19,728 nt of DNA from NCBI GenBank assembly GCA_900539095.1, contig UQAR01000040.1:1-19728 (forward strand). Reading direction: 5' to 3'. Shown here one piece after another: positions 1 through 7,220 of this stretch. The notes under the pieces are model-generated. The model was not told where the DNA came from. It did not search any database and saw only the letters and a list, made by a program, of their open reading frames with translations. Both the position numbers and the translations under genes were made by a program. The stretch's first letter is position 1, and each line of letters opens with the position of its first letter. The stretch comes from an uncultured Ruminococcus sp. Lineage in GTDB: Bacteria > Bacillota > Clostridia > Oscillospirales > Ruminococcaceae.

Positions 1-44
1 CACCGTCTAATTCGTCGGCAGCGTCAGATGTGTATAAGAGACAG
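1..44 (+). other. Nextera/Tn5 sequencing adapter (not genomic)
   Basis: Bases 12-25 match the Illumina Nextera Read 1 adapter and 26-44 are the 19-base Tn5 mosaic end (AGATGTGTATAAGAGACAG). Bases 4-11 (CGTCTAAT) fit the i5 index position and, from memory, equal Nextera index S510; bases 1-3 (CAC) would be the tail of the P5 primer. The genomic sequence therefore starts at base 45. The index identity is recalled, not looked up. Confidence 0.96.
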
Positions 45-545
45 GTCCTGCCTGACACTAACGGCAAGACTCCTTCGGAAAGGCTCAACTCAGCAGTTCT
101 TGCTCCTAAGGCTACTTTGGGCGATAAGGAGGAAAAAATACTGCTGAAATATCTTAACAAGATAATCACAGATGATATGACGAACTATGAAAAGGCTGTT
201 GCCTGCTATGATTATCTTATAAAGAATACCGTTTATGATTACGGCGGCTGGGCAAAACCTGTTCAGGCTGTCCTTGAAGAGGGCTACGGCACTTGCACCG
301 AGTATTCTTATGTGTATGCCGCAATGCTCAACTACATAGGCTTTGACGCCAAGACCGTTGACGGCAAAACTGCTATGGCGGCAGGCGGCTACGGCTATCA
401 TATGTGGGTGGAGGTAACGATAAATGGTCAGGTGTATGTTATGGACCCTCAGGTAGACGATAATATCAGCTGGGGTGCGTATATCTCACATGAGCGTTTC
501 TGCAAGACCTACAGCGAGGTCAAGGACAAGTATATCAAAGACTAA
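45..545 (+). CDS. Transglutaminase-like domain protein, C-terminal part (5' truncated by contig end)
   Basis: This is the last 166 residues of a protein whose start lies off the contig. It carries a transglutaminase/protease-like core (papain-type fold, PF01841 class): a Cys in GYGTCTEYS (codon 294-296), a His in YHMWVEV (codon 399-401) and an Asp in VMDPQVDD (codon 444-446), in the Cys-His-Asp order expected for the catalytic triad. The preceding NYEKAVACYDYLIKNTVYDY helix is typical of bacterial transglutaminase-like proteins, which are often exported and joined to cell-wall or repeat domains. Any signal peptide or N-terminal domain is missing here. The reading frame runs back into the adapter, giving a spurious MYKRQ start at 30-44 that must be ignored. 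Substrate and biological role cannot be told; the family includes peptidases as well as cross-linking enzymes. Confidence 0.85.
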   Translation, partial: VLPDTNGKTPSERLNSAVLAPKATLGDKEEKILLKYLNKIITDDMTNYEKAVACYDYLIKNTVYDYGGWAKPVQAVLEEGYGTCTEYSYVYAAMLNYIGFDAKTVDGKTAMAAGGYGYHMWVEVTINGQVYVMDPQVDDNISWGAYISHERFCKTYSEVKDKYIKD

Positions 546-549
546 AACA

Positions 550-588
550 AAATATCGGGAACATCTCAGTGCTCCCGATATTTTTTAT
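550..588 (+). terminator. Intrinsic terminator of the transglutaminase-like gene
   Basis: An 11-bp perfect stem (AAATATCGGGA at 550-560 with TCCCGATATTT at 573-583) closes a 12-base loop and runs into a T-rich tract. It lies 5 bases after the stop codon and isolates the gene from the SOS promoter downstream. Confidence 0.88.
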
Positions 589-596
589 TTATCCTC

Positions 597-625
597 TTGA
601 CAGAACATCTGTTCGGTGATATAAT
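597..625 (+). promoter_or_regulatory. Sigma-70 type promoter of the Y-family polymerase
   Basis: TTGACA at 597-602 and TATAAT at 620-625 are separated by 17 bases, a perfect consensus promoter. Transcription would begin near 632. That places the in-frame ATG at 631 at or before the transcript start, so the real start codon must be downstream. Confidence 0.9.
603..614. promoter_or_regulatory. LexA (SOS) operator 1, in the promoter spacer
   Basis: GAACATCTGTTC is a perfect GAAC-N4-GTTC inverted repeat filling most of the spacer between -35 and -10. It fits the core of the Gram-positive SOS box (CGAACRNRYGTTYC) with three departures over the 14-base consensus. LexA binding here would block RNA polymerase directly. 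Confidence 0.82.
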
Positions 626-634
626 AAGTAATGT

Positions 635-648
635 CGAACAAATGTTTC
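635..648. promoter_or_regulatory. LexA (SOS) operator 2, at the transcript start
   Basis: CGAACAAATGTTTC matches the Gram-positive SOS box CGAACRNRYGTTYC at all 14 positions. It covers about +4 to +17 of the transcript and ends just before the ribosome site at 651-659. Confidence 0.88.
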
Positions 649-663
649 ACAAGAGGTGAGGGT

Positions 664-1905
664 ATGGAACGCAGTGTTCTTCATGTGGATATAAATAACT
701 GTTATGCGTCTATAGAGTGCCTGCTCGACCCGTCACTGAAAGGCAAGTGCGTGGCGGTGTCGGGTAATGTGGAGGAGCGTCACGGGATAATACTTGCGAA
801 GAACGAGGCGGCTAAGGCAATGGGCGTGCAAACAGGCGAGGCTATATGGCAGGCTAAGCAGAAGTGTCCTGAGCTTGTGACTGTGCCGCCTCATTATGAT
901 ACCTATCTGAAGTTCTCAAAGGCAGCCCATGATATCTATGACCGCTATACCGACAGGATAGAGCCTTTCGGTATCGACGAATGTTGGCTGGACGTGACCT
1001 GCACAAGGCGTGACATAAAGGAAGTCGCCGACGAGATAAGGGAAACCGTGAAAAAGGAGCTTGGCATAACAGTGTCCGTGGGTGCAAGCTTTAATAAGGT
1101 GTTCGCAAAGCTTGGCTCGGATATGAAAAAGCCTGACGGAACTACCGTCATAAGCCACGATGATTTCAAAGAAAAGATATGGGGTCTGCCTGCCGCCGAC
1201 CTTTTGTATGTGGGCAGGTCTACTCAAAGGAAACTTGCGTCAAAGGGCATAAAAACTATCGGTCAGCTTGCTATGACGCCGCCTAAAACGCTTGAATGTT
1301 GGCTGGGCAAATGGGGGATATATCTCTATCGCTATGCAAATGGACTTGACGATTCCCCTGTTAAATATCAGTGGGAGAAAAAGGAGATAAAGTCAGTTTC
1401 AAACGGCACTACTGCCTATCGTGACCTGAAAAATGACAGCGACGTGAAGATATTGACCTTTGCTTTAGCAGAAAGCGTTGCGTCAAGATTACGCCGATAT
1501 GGTTTCAAGGGCATGGGCATCAGTATCGGCATAAGGGACAGCCGGCTGAAATGCTATTCAAGACAGTGCCGCCTGTCATGTCCCACAAGCGACGGCGTGA
1601 AGATAGCTCAGACAGCTTTTCGGCTTTATAAAGAGTCCTATGACTGGTCGCAGGATACTGCTATTCGCTCTATAACCGTGGGCGTTCATGACCTCTTCAG
1701 CGAGGACGCTGCTTTTCAGCTCGATATCTTTCAGCAGCCTTTGCAGCTTGAAAAGCGTGAGCGTATAAACAAAGCCGTTGACCGTATCAGAGAACGCTAC
1801 GGCTACAATTCCATAAACCGTGCAGTGGTGGCTGCCGATAAAGAGTTCTTTCGTTTTGACGCAAGGCTGCAAAACGATATCCACCCTGTGGGGTTCAATG
1901 GCTGA
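664..1905 (+). CDS. dinB: Y-family (DinB/UmuC-type) translesion DNA polymerase
   Basis: This 413-residue protein is an error-prone DNA polymerase of the UmuC/DinB superfamily that copies past damaged bases during the SOS response. The palm carries the metal-binding Asp in LHVDINNCYAS (D9) and the Asp-Glu pair in FGIDECWLDV (D105, E106). A helix-hairpin-helix/thumb segment and little-finger domain follow, and QLDIF at 352-356 resembles the beta-clamp binding motif. The start at 664 is chosen because AGAGGTGAG (651-659) sits at proper spacing; an upstream ATG at 631 would overlap the LexA box and the transcript start. Regulation by LexA is directly supported by two operators. The last 11 bases overlap the end of the convergent EamA gene. 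Clostridia often carry more than one such polymerase, so the exact subgroup (DinB, UvrX/YqjW-like) is open. Confidence 0.92.
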   Translation: MERSVLHVDINNCYASIECLLDPSLKGKCVAVSGNVEERHGIILAKNEAAKAMGVQTGEAIWQAKQKCPELVTVPPHYDTYLKFSKAAHDIYDRYTDRIEPFGIDECWLDVTCTRRDIKEVADEIRETVKKELGITVSVGASFNKVFAKLGSDMKKPDGTTVISHDDFKEKIWGLPAADLLYVGRSTQRKLASKGIKTIGQLAMTPPKTLECWLGKWGIYLYRYANGLDDSPVKYQWEKKEIKSVSNGTTAYRDLKNDSDVKILTFALAESVASRLRRYGFKGMGISIGIRDSRLKCYSRQCRLSCPTSDGVKIAQTAFRLYKESYDWSQDTAIRSITVGVHDLFSEDAAFQLDIFQQPLQLEKRERINKAVDRIRERYGYNSINRAVVAADKEFFRFDARLQNDIHPVGFNG

Positions 1906-2773
1906 ACCTGCGGTCGTGCTTTTCTTTACTGTCAAGACAGCCTGTTATCACCGCAAGGAAAATAAGTCCGCCGCCTATGCAAAGCCGCAGCGATATGCTG
2001 TCGCCGAGAAGTATCACAGAGAATATCCCCGCAAAAACGGATTCCATTGAGAGTATCATTCCTGAAAGGGTAGAGTTCACGGTGCGTTGTCCGTAAAGCT
2101 GCAATAAAAATGCAATGGCTATGCAGAAGATCGCTGAGTATATAAGGCTCAGTGCCGCACCTGTGTTCATGTGCCGTGGGAATGGTGACATTATGGTGGA
2201 TATCACAAGGGTGACCACAGAGGCACAGGGCAGCTGCACAAGCTGTAGGTTCACAGTGTCAGAGGTCTGTGAAAAGCCTGAACTAAGCTCAAAGGTCACG
2301 CCCCAGAAAAAGCCTGCCAGCAGACTTAGCATATCGCCAATGTTTACGCCGCCTGCTGAACCTGAGGATATGACCGCAGTGCCGCATATGCAGATAACCG
2401 CTGCAATGAAAGAGAACAGGCTTGGTCTTTTCTTTGTGCGTATCCAGTGAAGAAAGGGTATCATCACCACATAGGTCGCCGACAGAAAGGCGTTTTTGCC
2501 CACGGTGGTGTAATAGCAGCCCACTATTTGAAAGGTAAGTGCCGCAGAAAGCGTCAGACCGAGAATGACGCCGTGTTTGATGTCGGTCTTTGTTATGGTC
2601 TTGAAACGCCTGAAAAACACAAGTGCCGTGACCAGTGCGGCAATGGTGAAACGCAGGGATATGAACCAGTATGTGTCCATTCTCAGGATAGCATATTTTA
2701 TAGCAACAAAGCCTGTTCCCCATAGAACCGCCGTGGTGAAAAGTGCCGCAAGTGCAGTGCCGTTTTTCTTCAT
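1895..2773 (-). CDS. EamA/DMT-superfamily membrane transporter
   Basis: This is a 292-residue, very hydrophobic protein with about ten predicted membrane helices and the two-repeat layout of drug/metabolite transporters. Typical marks are the N-terminal TTAVLWGTGFVAIK helix and SMESVFAGIFSVILLGD near the C-terminus, a hallmark of EamA domain 2. Members export amino acids, metabolites or drugs; the substrate cannot be read here. The ATG at 2773 is preferred over one at 2806 because GGAGGTG (2781-2787) lies 7 bases upstream, whereas the longer version would be translated through a terminator hairpin. It follows the ABC importer genes on the same strand with a terminator in between, and no promoter fits in the remaining gap, so it may be expressed by readthrough. 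The 3' end overlaps the polymerase gene by 11 bases, convergently. Confidence 0.88.
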   Translation of the reverse strand: MKKNGTALAALFTTAVLWGTGFVAIKYAILRMDTYWFISLRFTIAALVTALVFFRRFKTITKTDIKHGVILGLTLSAALTFQIVGCYYTTVGKNAFLSATYVVMIPFLHWIRTKKRPSLFSFIAAVICICGTAVISSGSAGGVNIGDMLSLLAGFFWGVTFELSSGFSQTSDTVNLQLVQLPCASVVTLVISTIMSPFPRHMNTGAALSLIYSAIFCIAIAFLLQLYGQRTVNSTLSGMILSMESVFAGIFSVILLGDSISLRLCIGGGLIFLAVITGCLDSKEKHDRRFSH

Positions 2774-2787
2774 TTTTTTACACCTCC

Positions 2788-2826
2788 ATAAAAAACGGCA
2801 TGACATTTATAAAATGCCACGCCGTT
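2788..2826 (-). terminator. Intrinsic terminator after potC, directly before the EamA ribosome site
   Basis: Read on the minus strand, AACGGC-gtgg-CATTT pairs with AAATG-tcat-GCCGTT (arms 2812-2826 and 2794-2808) and runs into six T residues. Only three bases separate the T tract from the GGAGGTG ribosome site of the EamA gene. The T run on the minus side gives the direction. Confidence 0.8.
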
Positions 2827-2843
2827 ATGTTTAAAATGTGCGT

Positions 2844-3644
2844 TTATTCGTCGTCAGGAACTTCTTCCTTGATAGCCTTTGGCTTGCGGTAGAAGATATC
2901 CCTTGCGTTCATTGCGACCATAAGAAGTGTTATGCCCACAATGAGTATCGCAGCGATAGCTGTGATAGTCGGGTCAAGCTGCTGTTTAAGTCCTTCCCAC
3001 ATCTTCTTAGGAAGTGTGTTCACACGGATACCTGCGATGAACTGCGTTACAACTATCTCGTCAAAGGATGTCGCAAATGCGAACATCGCTGCCGAGAAAA
3101 GTGCAGGTCTGATACATGGGAACACTACCTTGATGAATGCCTTGAACGGGTTCGCACCTGATATCCTTGCGGCAAGCTCCAAGTTAGGGTCAAGTCCTGC
3201 AAGGCTTGCAAGAACGGTCTTTATAACGAACGGTACTGCAAGTATGGTGTGTGCGATAACAAGACCTGTCATTGTACCTGAAAGATGCCACTGTGATTCA
3301 AATCTGTATATCGCAAGACCGATGATGATAGCAGGGATAAGCATTGGCATCATGAAAAATTCAGTGATAACGCCCTTGAATCTGAACTTTGCCTTTTGCA
3401 GTCCTATTGACGCCATAACGCCGAGGATAAGTGCAAAAACTGTTGTGAGAAGTCCAAGCTCGATACTGTTTTTGAGGGCTGTGGTCCAGCTTATGTTGTT
3501 GAAGAAAGCCTCATACCATTGTGTCGAAAAGCCCGGAGGCGGAAATTCAAGATACTGTGAGCTTGAAAAGGACATTGGGATTATGATAAGCACAGGGAGC
3601 ACAAGAAAGCATATGACCAGTGCTGCTATAAGTTTTACGATCAT
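2844..3644 (-). CDS. potC: ABC importer permease, PotC type
   Basis: This 266-residue inner-membrane permease of the spermidine/putrescine-type importer has about six membrane helices. The cytoplasmic EAA loop that contacts the ATPase is visible as ELAARISGANPFKAFIKVVFP (minus-strand codons near 3190-3125). Start and stop are well defined: AAGGAGGGA lies just upstream of the ATG and overlaps the stop codon of the preceding permease gene, with 12 bases between genes, which suggests translational coupling. It is the last gene of the four-gene operon and is followed by a strong terminator. The charged tail KEEVPDDE is cytoplasmic. The family is clear, the transported compound is not; see the binding protein. 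Confidence 0.92.
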   Translation of the reverse strand: MIVKLIAALVICFLVLPVLIIIPMSFSSSQYLEFPPPGFSTQWYEAFFNNISWTTALKNSIELGLLTTVFALILGVMASIGLQKAKFRFKGVITEFFMMPMLIPAIIIGLAIYRFESQWHLSGTMTGLVIAHTILAVPFVIKTVLASLAGLDPNLELAARISGANPFKAFIKVVFPCIRPALFSAAMFAFATSFDEIVVTQFIAGIRVNTLPKKMWEGLKQQLDPTITAIAAILIVGITLLMVAMNARDIFYRKPKAIKEEVPDDE

Positions 3645-3656
3645 TACTGTCCCTCC

Positions 3657-4523
3657 TTACCATAGTTTGTCTACCTTCATGATCTTTCTTGATGCGTAAA
3701 GGATAGCCAGAGAGATCACAAGAAGTATTACAGAAAGTGCCGATGCGAACTGCCAATCAAGGAGTTTTGATACCTGTACCTGAATGAGCTGTGAGATCAT
3801 TGCGTCATCAGAACCGCCAAGGAGCGACGGAGTGATGAAGTAGCCGATGCCCATTACAAACACGAGTATGCAGCCTGCGGAGATACCCTGAACGCTCAGT
3901 GGGAAATATACCTTGATGAACGCCTTTGTCTTTGTTGCACCCAGCGTTCTTGCTGCGTCAACAACGTTCACGTTTATGCCCTTCATGACAGGGTAGAGCG
4001 AAAGTATCATGTAAGGCAGCAGGATATGGGTCATGCCTATGTAAACGCCGACGGTGTTGTTCAAAAGCTGTATAGGTTCGCTTATTATGTGCAGTTTCAT
4101 GAGAATGTTGTTTATAAGTCCGTCTGACTGTAAAAGTATCATCCAAGAATACGTTCTTACCAAAAGGCTGGTCCAGAACGGTATCATGACGCCTATCATT
4201 ATAAGCGAGGAAACACGCCTTGAACACTTTGTCATTACATATGCCACAGGGTAGCCAAGCAGCAGTGTGAAAAGCGTAACAAAGAATGATACTTTAAGAG
4301 TCAGAATAATGACCTTGAAATAAACGTTCGTGGTAAAGAACTTCATATATGCGTCAAAGGTAAAGCCGCTCATATCCTTTGCGGTAAAGCTGAGCTTGAG
4401 CATCGACAGCATAGGGTAAAGCATGAATATCACAAGAAACAGTGCGGGCGGCAGCATTATCAGCCAGCCCTTGTTTTTTATGCTGAATTTTTTTGCAGGT
4501 GTTGCTGCTGTGTTTTGTGCCAT
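3657..4523 (-). CDS. potB: ABC importer permease, PotB type
   Basis: This 288-residue membrane permease pairs with the PotC-type subunit to form the translocation channel. It has a short basic N-terminus (KKFSIKNKG), a first membrane helix, and the EAA loop VVDAARTLGATKTKAFIKVY that docks on the ATPase. The PFWTSLLVRTYSWMILL segment is characteristic of PotB/PotH permeases. The ribosome site is a G-rich GGGGGA eight bases before the ATG, weaker than those of the other operon genes. A terminator-like hairpin lies in the 88-base gap after the binding-protein gene, so permease transcripts are probably less abundant than binding-protein transcripts, as is usual for ABC importers. Confidence 0.92.
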   Translation of the reverse strand: MAQNTAATPAKKFSIKNKGWLIMLPPALFLVIFMLYPMLSMLKLSFTAKDMSGFTFDAYMKFFTTNVYFKVIILTLKVSFFVTLFTLLLGYPVAYVMTKCSRRVSSLIMIGVMIPFWTSLLVRTYSWMILLQSDGLINNILMKLHIISEPIQLLNNTVGVYIGMTHILLPYMILSLYPVMKGINVNVVDAARTLGATKTKAFIKVYFPLSVQGISAGCILVFVMGIGYFITPSLLGGSDDAMISQLIQVQVSKLLDWQFASALSVILLVISLAILYASRKIMKVDKLW

Positions 4524-4546
4524 TTTCTATCCCCCGTTTCCCACGG

Positions 4547-4571
4547 AAAAGCGGGACGAAAAGCCGTCCCG
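4547..4571 (-). terminator. Terminator-like hairpin between potD and potB
   Basis: A 7-bp perfect stem (CGGGACG at 4552-4558 with CGTCCCG at 4565-4571) with a 6-base loop is followed on the minus strand by CTTTT. It is likely a partial terminator or RNA-stabilising hairpin that raises binding-protein output over permeases. The short T tract argues against full termination. Confidence 0.65.
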
Positions 4572-4611
4572 TATCCCGAAGAATAAGTTTAGGTAAAATT
4601 ATTATGCTGAT

Positions 4612-5703
4612 TTAAGATATCTTCCACTCCTGGAATCTTTCATATACCTTATCGTAGTTTTCATACCACCAGTCAACGTCGATAAAGAGCTGAGATGATG
4701 AAGTGTCAGGATTTGAGGCAAGTGCCTTGACTGCGTCATCTGACATATACTGATAAGCCTCTGTTGTGCAAGGTGCGTTGCCCGGATATTCGGTAGCGTA
4801 GTTTGCAACGACCTCAGGTGAAGTTGCATATGCGATAAATGCGTTTGCAAGTTCCTGATTCTGTGAACCCTTGCCGATAACGAATGAGTCGGAGGCGAGG
4901 ATAGCCTGATTTGGCTCGTAGTCGATCTTCTGACCGTCTGCCTTTGCTGTGATAGCACGTCCGCCCCATACTCCGCCGAGAGCACATTCGCCGCCAGCCA
5001 CAAGCTCAACTGATTCAGCTCCTGACTCCCAGAACTTCAGGATATCGTCCTTGTGCTTGTCAAGGAAGTTGAACGCTCTGTCAACGTCCAGCGGATACAT
5101 ATCCTCAGGTGCTACACCGTCTGCAAGAAGAATAGATTCAAACATTGACATTGGATTTGTGTAAAGAGTTCTCTTGCCCGGATACTTCTCTGTGTCGAAG
5201 AAGTCAGCCCATGTTGTCGGGTGGTTATCCTGTGAATAATCGTCTGAGTTCCATGAGATGCAAAGAGTTGAAGTTTCGCAAGGAACTGAATAATCTGTAA
5301 CGTAAGCCTCGTTCATGCCCTTTGTCTGAATTTTCGCACCGTCGAAGTCCAGCTTTTCAAAAAGGTCCTGAGCGATTCCACGGGGAACGAAGTCTGTGTC
5401 AACGTCCCAAACATCTATTTCCATGTTGCCGCTTTCAACCATTGATTTGATCTTTGCCGGGTCAGGCTCAGTAGCCTCTTCGATGATACAGCCTGTTTCC
5501 TCCATAAAAGGTTCAAAGATAGTCTTTCTCTGGGCGTCCTGGATAGCACCGCCCCATGAACACACCACAAGGGTCTGACCCTCGAACTTCTTTCCGCTCT
5601 TTCCGCCTGAAGAACTGCTGCCGCAAGAGGAGAGTGGTAAAGCTGCTGCTGTGAGTGTTAATGCTGTGACTGCTGATAAGACTTTTCTGAGATTTCGTTT
5701 CAT
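4612..5703 (-). CDS. potD: ABC importer substrate-binding lipoprotein, PotD/COG0687 class
   Basis: This 363-residue binding protein is anchored outside the membrane by a lipid. The basic MKRNLRK start and hydrophobic segment lead to the lipobox LSSC, with Cys27 as the lipid-modified residue, followed by a Ser/Gly-rich linker. The mature part has the polyamine-class fold (TLVVCSWGG near 44-52, GGVWGGRA 243-250, ASDSF 270-274). Compared with E. coli PotD from memory, the aromatic NWTEY is replaced by SWGG and FWMDS by LASDS. Trp50, Trp246 and Asp272 stay, and Arg249 stands where PotD has a Ser. This suggests a ligand other than spermidine, possibly with a carboxylate such as GABA. The ribosome site AGGAGGA is strong. 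It is the second gene of the operon, 28 bases after the ATPase gene. Confidence 0.9.
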   Translation of the reverse strand: MKRNLRKVLSAVTALTLTAAALPLSSCGSSSSGGKSGKKFEGQTLVVCSWGGAIQDAQRKTIFEPFMEETGCIIEEATEPDPAKIKSMVESGNMEIDVWDVDTDFVPRGIAQDLFEKLDFDGAKIQTKGMNEAYVTDYSVPCETSTLCISWNSDDYSQDNHPTTWADFFDTEKYPGKRTLYTNPMSMFESILLADGVAPEDMYPLDVDRAFNFLDKHKDDILKFWESGAESVELVAGGECALGGVWGGRAITAKADGQKIDYEPNQAILASDSFVIGKGSQNQELANAFIAYATSPEVVANYATEYPGNAPCTTEAYQYMSDDAVKALASNPDTSSSQLFIDVDWWYENYDKVYERFQEWKIS

Positions 5704-5731
5704 GATTTTTTCCTCCTGTATACTTTTATTA

Positions 5732-6820
5732 TCAATGGCTCACAAGAACCATATCTTCTTGTTTCATGCCCACTGTTATGACATCTCCCTCGTTAAGGTT
5801 CAGGGAATACTGAGTGAACACCTTGACTTTCATGCTCTTTCCACATTCAAGTCTGACCTTTAGTTTAAGTACATCGCCGACATATATTGCCTGCTCTATC
5901 TTGCCCTTGAATTTGATACCGTCGAACTTATCATCGACCAGTTGTATCTTCTCAGGTCTGATAACAGCGTGAACGGTGTTTCCGACGTTATATTCCGTCT
6001 TGCCGTTCTTTGCTGACTTATCCTTGATGACTGCAAGGGTATCGTCGTAAAGGTTCATTGTCACGTCATCGCCGCTGACTTTCTTTACCTGTCCCTCGAC
6101 TACGTTCGCCTCGCCGATAAACTTTGCACAGAATACTGAACGTGGTCTTTCGTATATCTCCACAGGGGTTGCCACCTGCTCGACCATTCCGTCTTTCATT
6201 ACGCAGACTTTAGTCGCCATTGTAAGAGCCTCTTCCTGATCGTGTGTGACTGAGATAGTCGTGATACCAAGTTCGTCATGTATCTTTCTTATCTCTATCT
6301 GCATCTGCTTTCTCAGCTGTTTGTCTAGAGCCGCCATAGGCTCGTCAAGAAGAAGTACAGACGGCTTAAAGACCAGTGCTCTTGCCATTGCAACTCGCTG
6401 CTGCTGACCGCCTGAAAGCTCTCTTGGAAATCTCTTTTCGTATCCCTCGAGCCTTACTTTCTTGAGCATCTCCAGTGCAAGTTCGTTTCTCTCGGCTTTC
6501 TTTACCTTTCTGATAGCCAGTGGAAAAGCCACGTTTTCAAGAACTGTCATATGCGGGAACAATGCGTAGTTCTGAAAAAGCATTCCGATGTTTCTCTTAT
6601 GGATAGGCTTTTTTGAAATGTCCTCACCGTTTACGAGTATCTCGCCATCGGTTGGGTCTTCAAAGCCTGCGAGCATTTTCAGAAGTGTGGTCTTGCCTGC
6701 TCCTGAAGGTCCTAATATTGTGAGAAAGTCGCCATCGTCAATGTCAAGGTCAACACATTTTATTACCTTGGTCTGACCATAGCTTTTGTAGATGTGTTCA
6801 AAATTGATTGTCGCACCCAT
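5732..6820 (-). CDS. potA: ABC importer ATPase, PotA type
   Basis: This 362-residue cytoplasmic ATPase drives the importer. The Walker A motif GPSGAGKT (37-44), Q-loop LFQNYALFPH (81-90), signature LSGGQQQR (135-142), Walker B VLLLDEP (155-161) and switch His193 are all present, and a C-terminal TOBE-type regulatory domain follows from about residue 280 (VHAVIRPEKIQLV). Length and layout equal those of PotA. The ATG at 6820 is preceded by GGTGAT at 5-base spacing; a GTG three codons upstream (6829), behind AGAAGGA, is nearly as good. It is the first gene of the operon, with a leader of about 165 bases that contains a terminator-like hairpin, and it is divergent from the XRE-cupin regulator gene. 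Confidence 0.93.
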   Translation of the reverse strand: MGATINFEHIYKSYGQTKVIKCVDLDIDDGDFLTILGPSGAGKTTLLKMLAGFEDPTDGEILVNGEDISKKPIHKRNIGMLFQNYALFPHMTVLENVAFPLAIRKVKKAERNELALEMLKKVRLEGYEKRFPRELSGGQQQRVAMARALVFKPSVLLLDEPMAALDKQLRKQMQIEIRKIHDELGITTISVTHDQEEALTMATKVCVMKDGMVEQVATPVEIYERPRSVFCAKFIGEANVVEGQVKKVSGDDVTMNLYDDTLAVIKDKSAKNGKTEYNVGNTVHAVIRPEKIQLVDDKFDGIKFKGKIEQAIYVGDVLKLKVRLECGKSMKVKVFTQYSLNLNEGDVITVGMKQEDMVLVSH

Positions 6821-6878
6821 ATAAATCACCAGATCCTTCTTCGCCCTATGCTTTGGCGATAAATTATAGCGATAACAG

Positions 6879-6916
6879 AAAAGACGCCTTTAAGTCATCA
6901 TCGACCTAAAAGCGTC
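6879..6916 (-). terminator. Terminator-like hairpin in the potA leader (candidate attenuator)
   Basis: On the minus strand, GACGCTTTTAGGTC pairs along its whole 14 bases with GACTTAAAGGCGTC (two G-U wobbles) around a GATGAT loop, and is followed by TTTTCTG. On the plus strand the same two positions are C/A mismatches, so the structure belongs to the importer mRNA. It lies about 60 bases before the potA start and about 70 after the predicted transcript start. Confidence 0.7.
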
Positions 6917-6992
6917 ATTGCCTCACTCATTATAATGCAAATGTTTTTTTGAACTTGACGTTCGATATACTGCATTTGCTTTTGATGTTATC

Positions 6993-7021
6993 AGTATACT
7001 CCCTTGTGATCCATTTGTCAA
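6993..7021 (-). promoter_or_regulatory. Promoter of the potADBC operon
   Basis: On the minus strand TTGACA (7021-7016), a 17-base spacer and TATACT (6998-6993) form a near-consensus sigma-70 promoter. Transcription would begin near 6986, giving a leader of about 165 bases. A second TATAAT (6934-6929) lies nearer the gene but lacks a convincing -35. Confidence 0.82.
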
Positions 7022-7053
7022 TAGACTTTGTGCAATATTGTATACTTGACTAA

Positions 7054-7149
7054 ATTTGCAGGATTGAGGTTGAAATTTATGCAATAATTCGACTGCAACT
7101 ACATAAAATCGTAATAAAATTCAATTATTTTGTTTTGATTTGCAGGATT
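7054..7149. repeat. Direct repeat ATTTGCAGGATT, two copies 84 bases apart
   Basis: ATTTGCAGGATT occurs at 7054-7065 and 7138-7149, each followed after about nine bases by AAATTT. The spacing of 84 bases is eight turns of DNA. The core TGCAGGATT appears twice more, in tandem, in the gltB leader (13318-13334). No other use is visible; operator function is an inference. Confidence 0.6.
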
Positions 7150-7220
7150 ATGTTTGTGAAATTTCAAAAGTACAGAGCGGTAGAAAGTCTAGTGGTTAGT
7201 CTGGCGGTCTGTTATATTGC

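Noticed and set aside
30..44. GTG start giving an MYKRQ N-terminus
   Set aside because: These codons are Tn5 mosaic end adapter, not genome.
631..663. Upstream ATG for the Y-family polymerase
   Set aside because: It lies at or before the predicted transcript start and under a LexA box; the ribosome site fits ATG 664.
2774..2806. Longer start for the EamA protein
   Set aside because: It would translate through the terminator hairpin and ignore the strong ribosome site at 2781-2787.
7180..7215. tRNA-like stretch (TCTAGTGGTTAGTC)
   Set aside because: No cloverleaf arms or acceptor stem can be formed around it.
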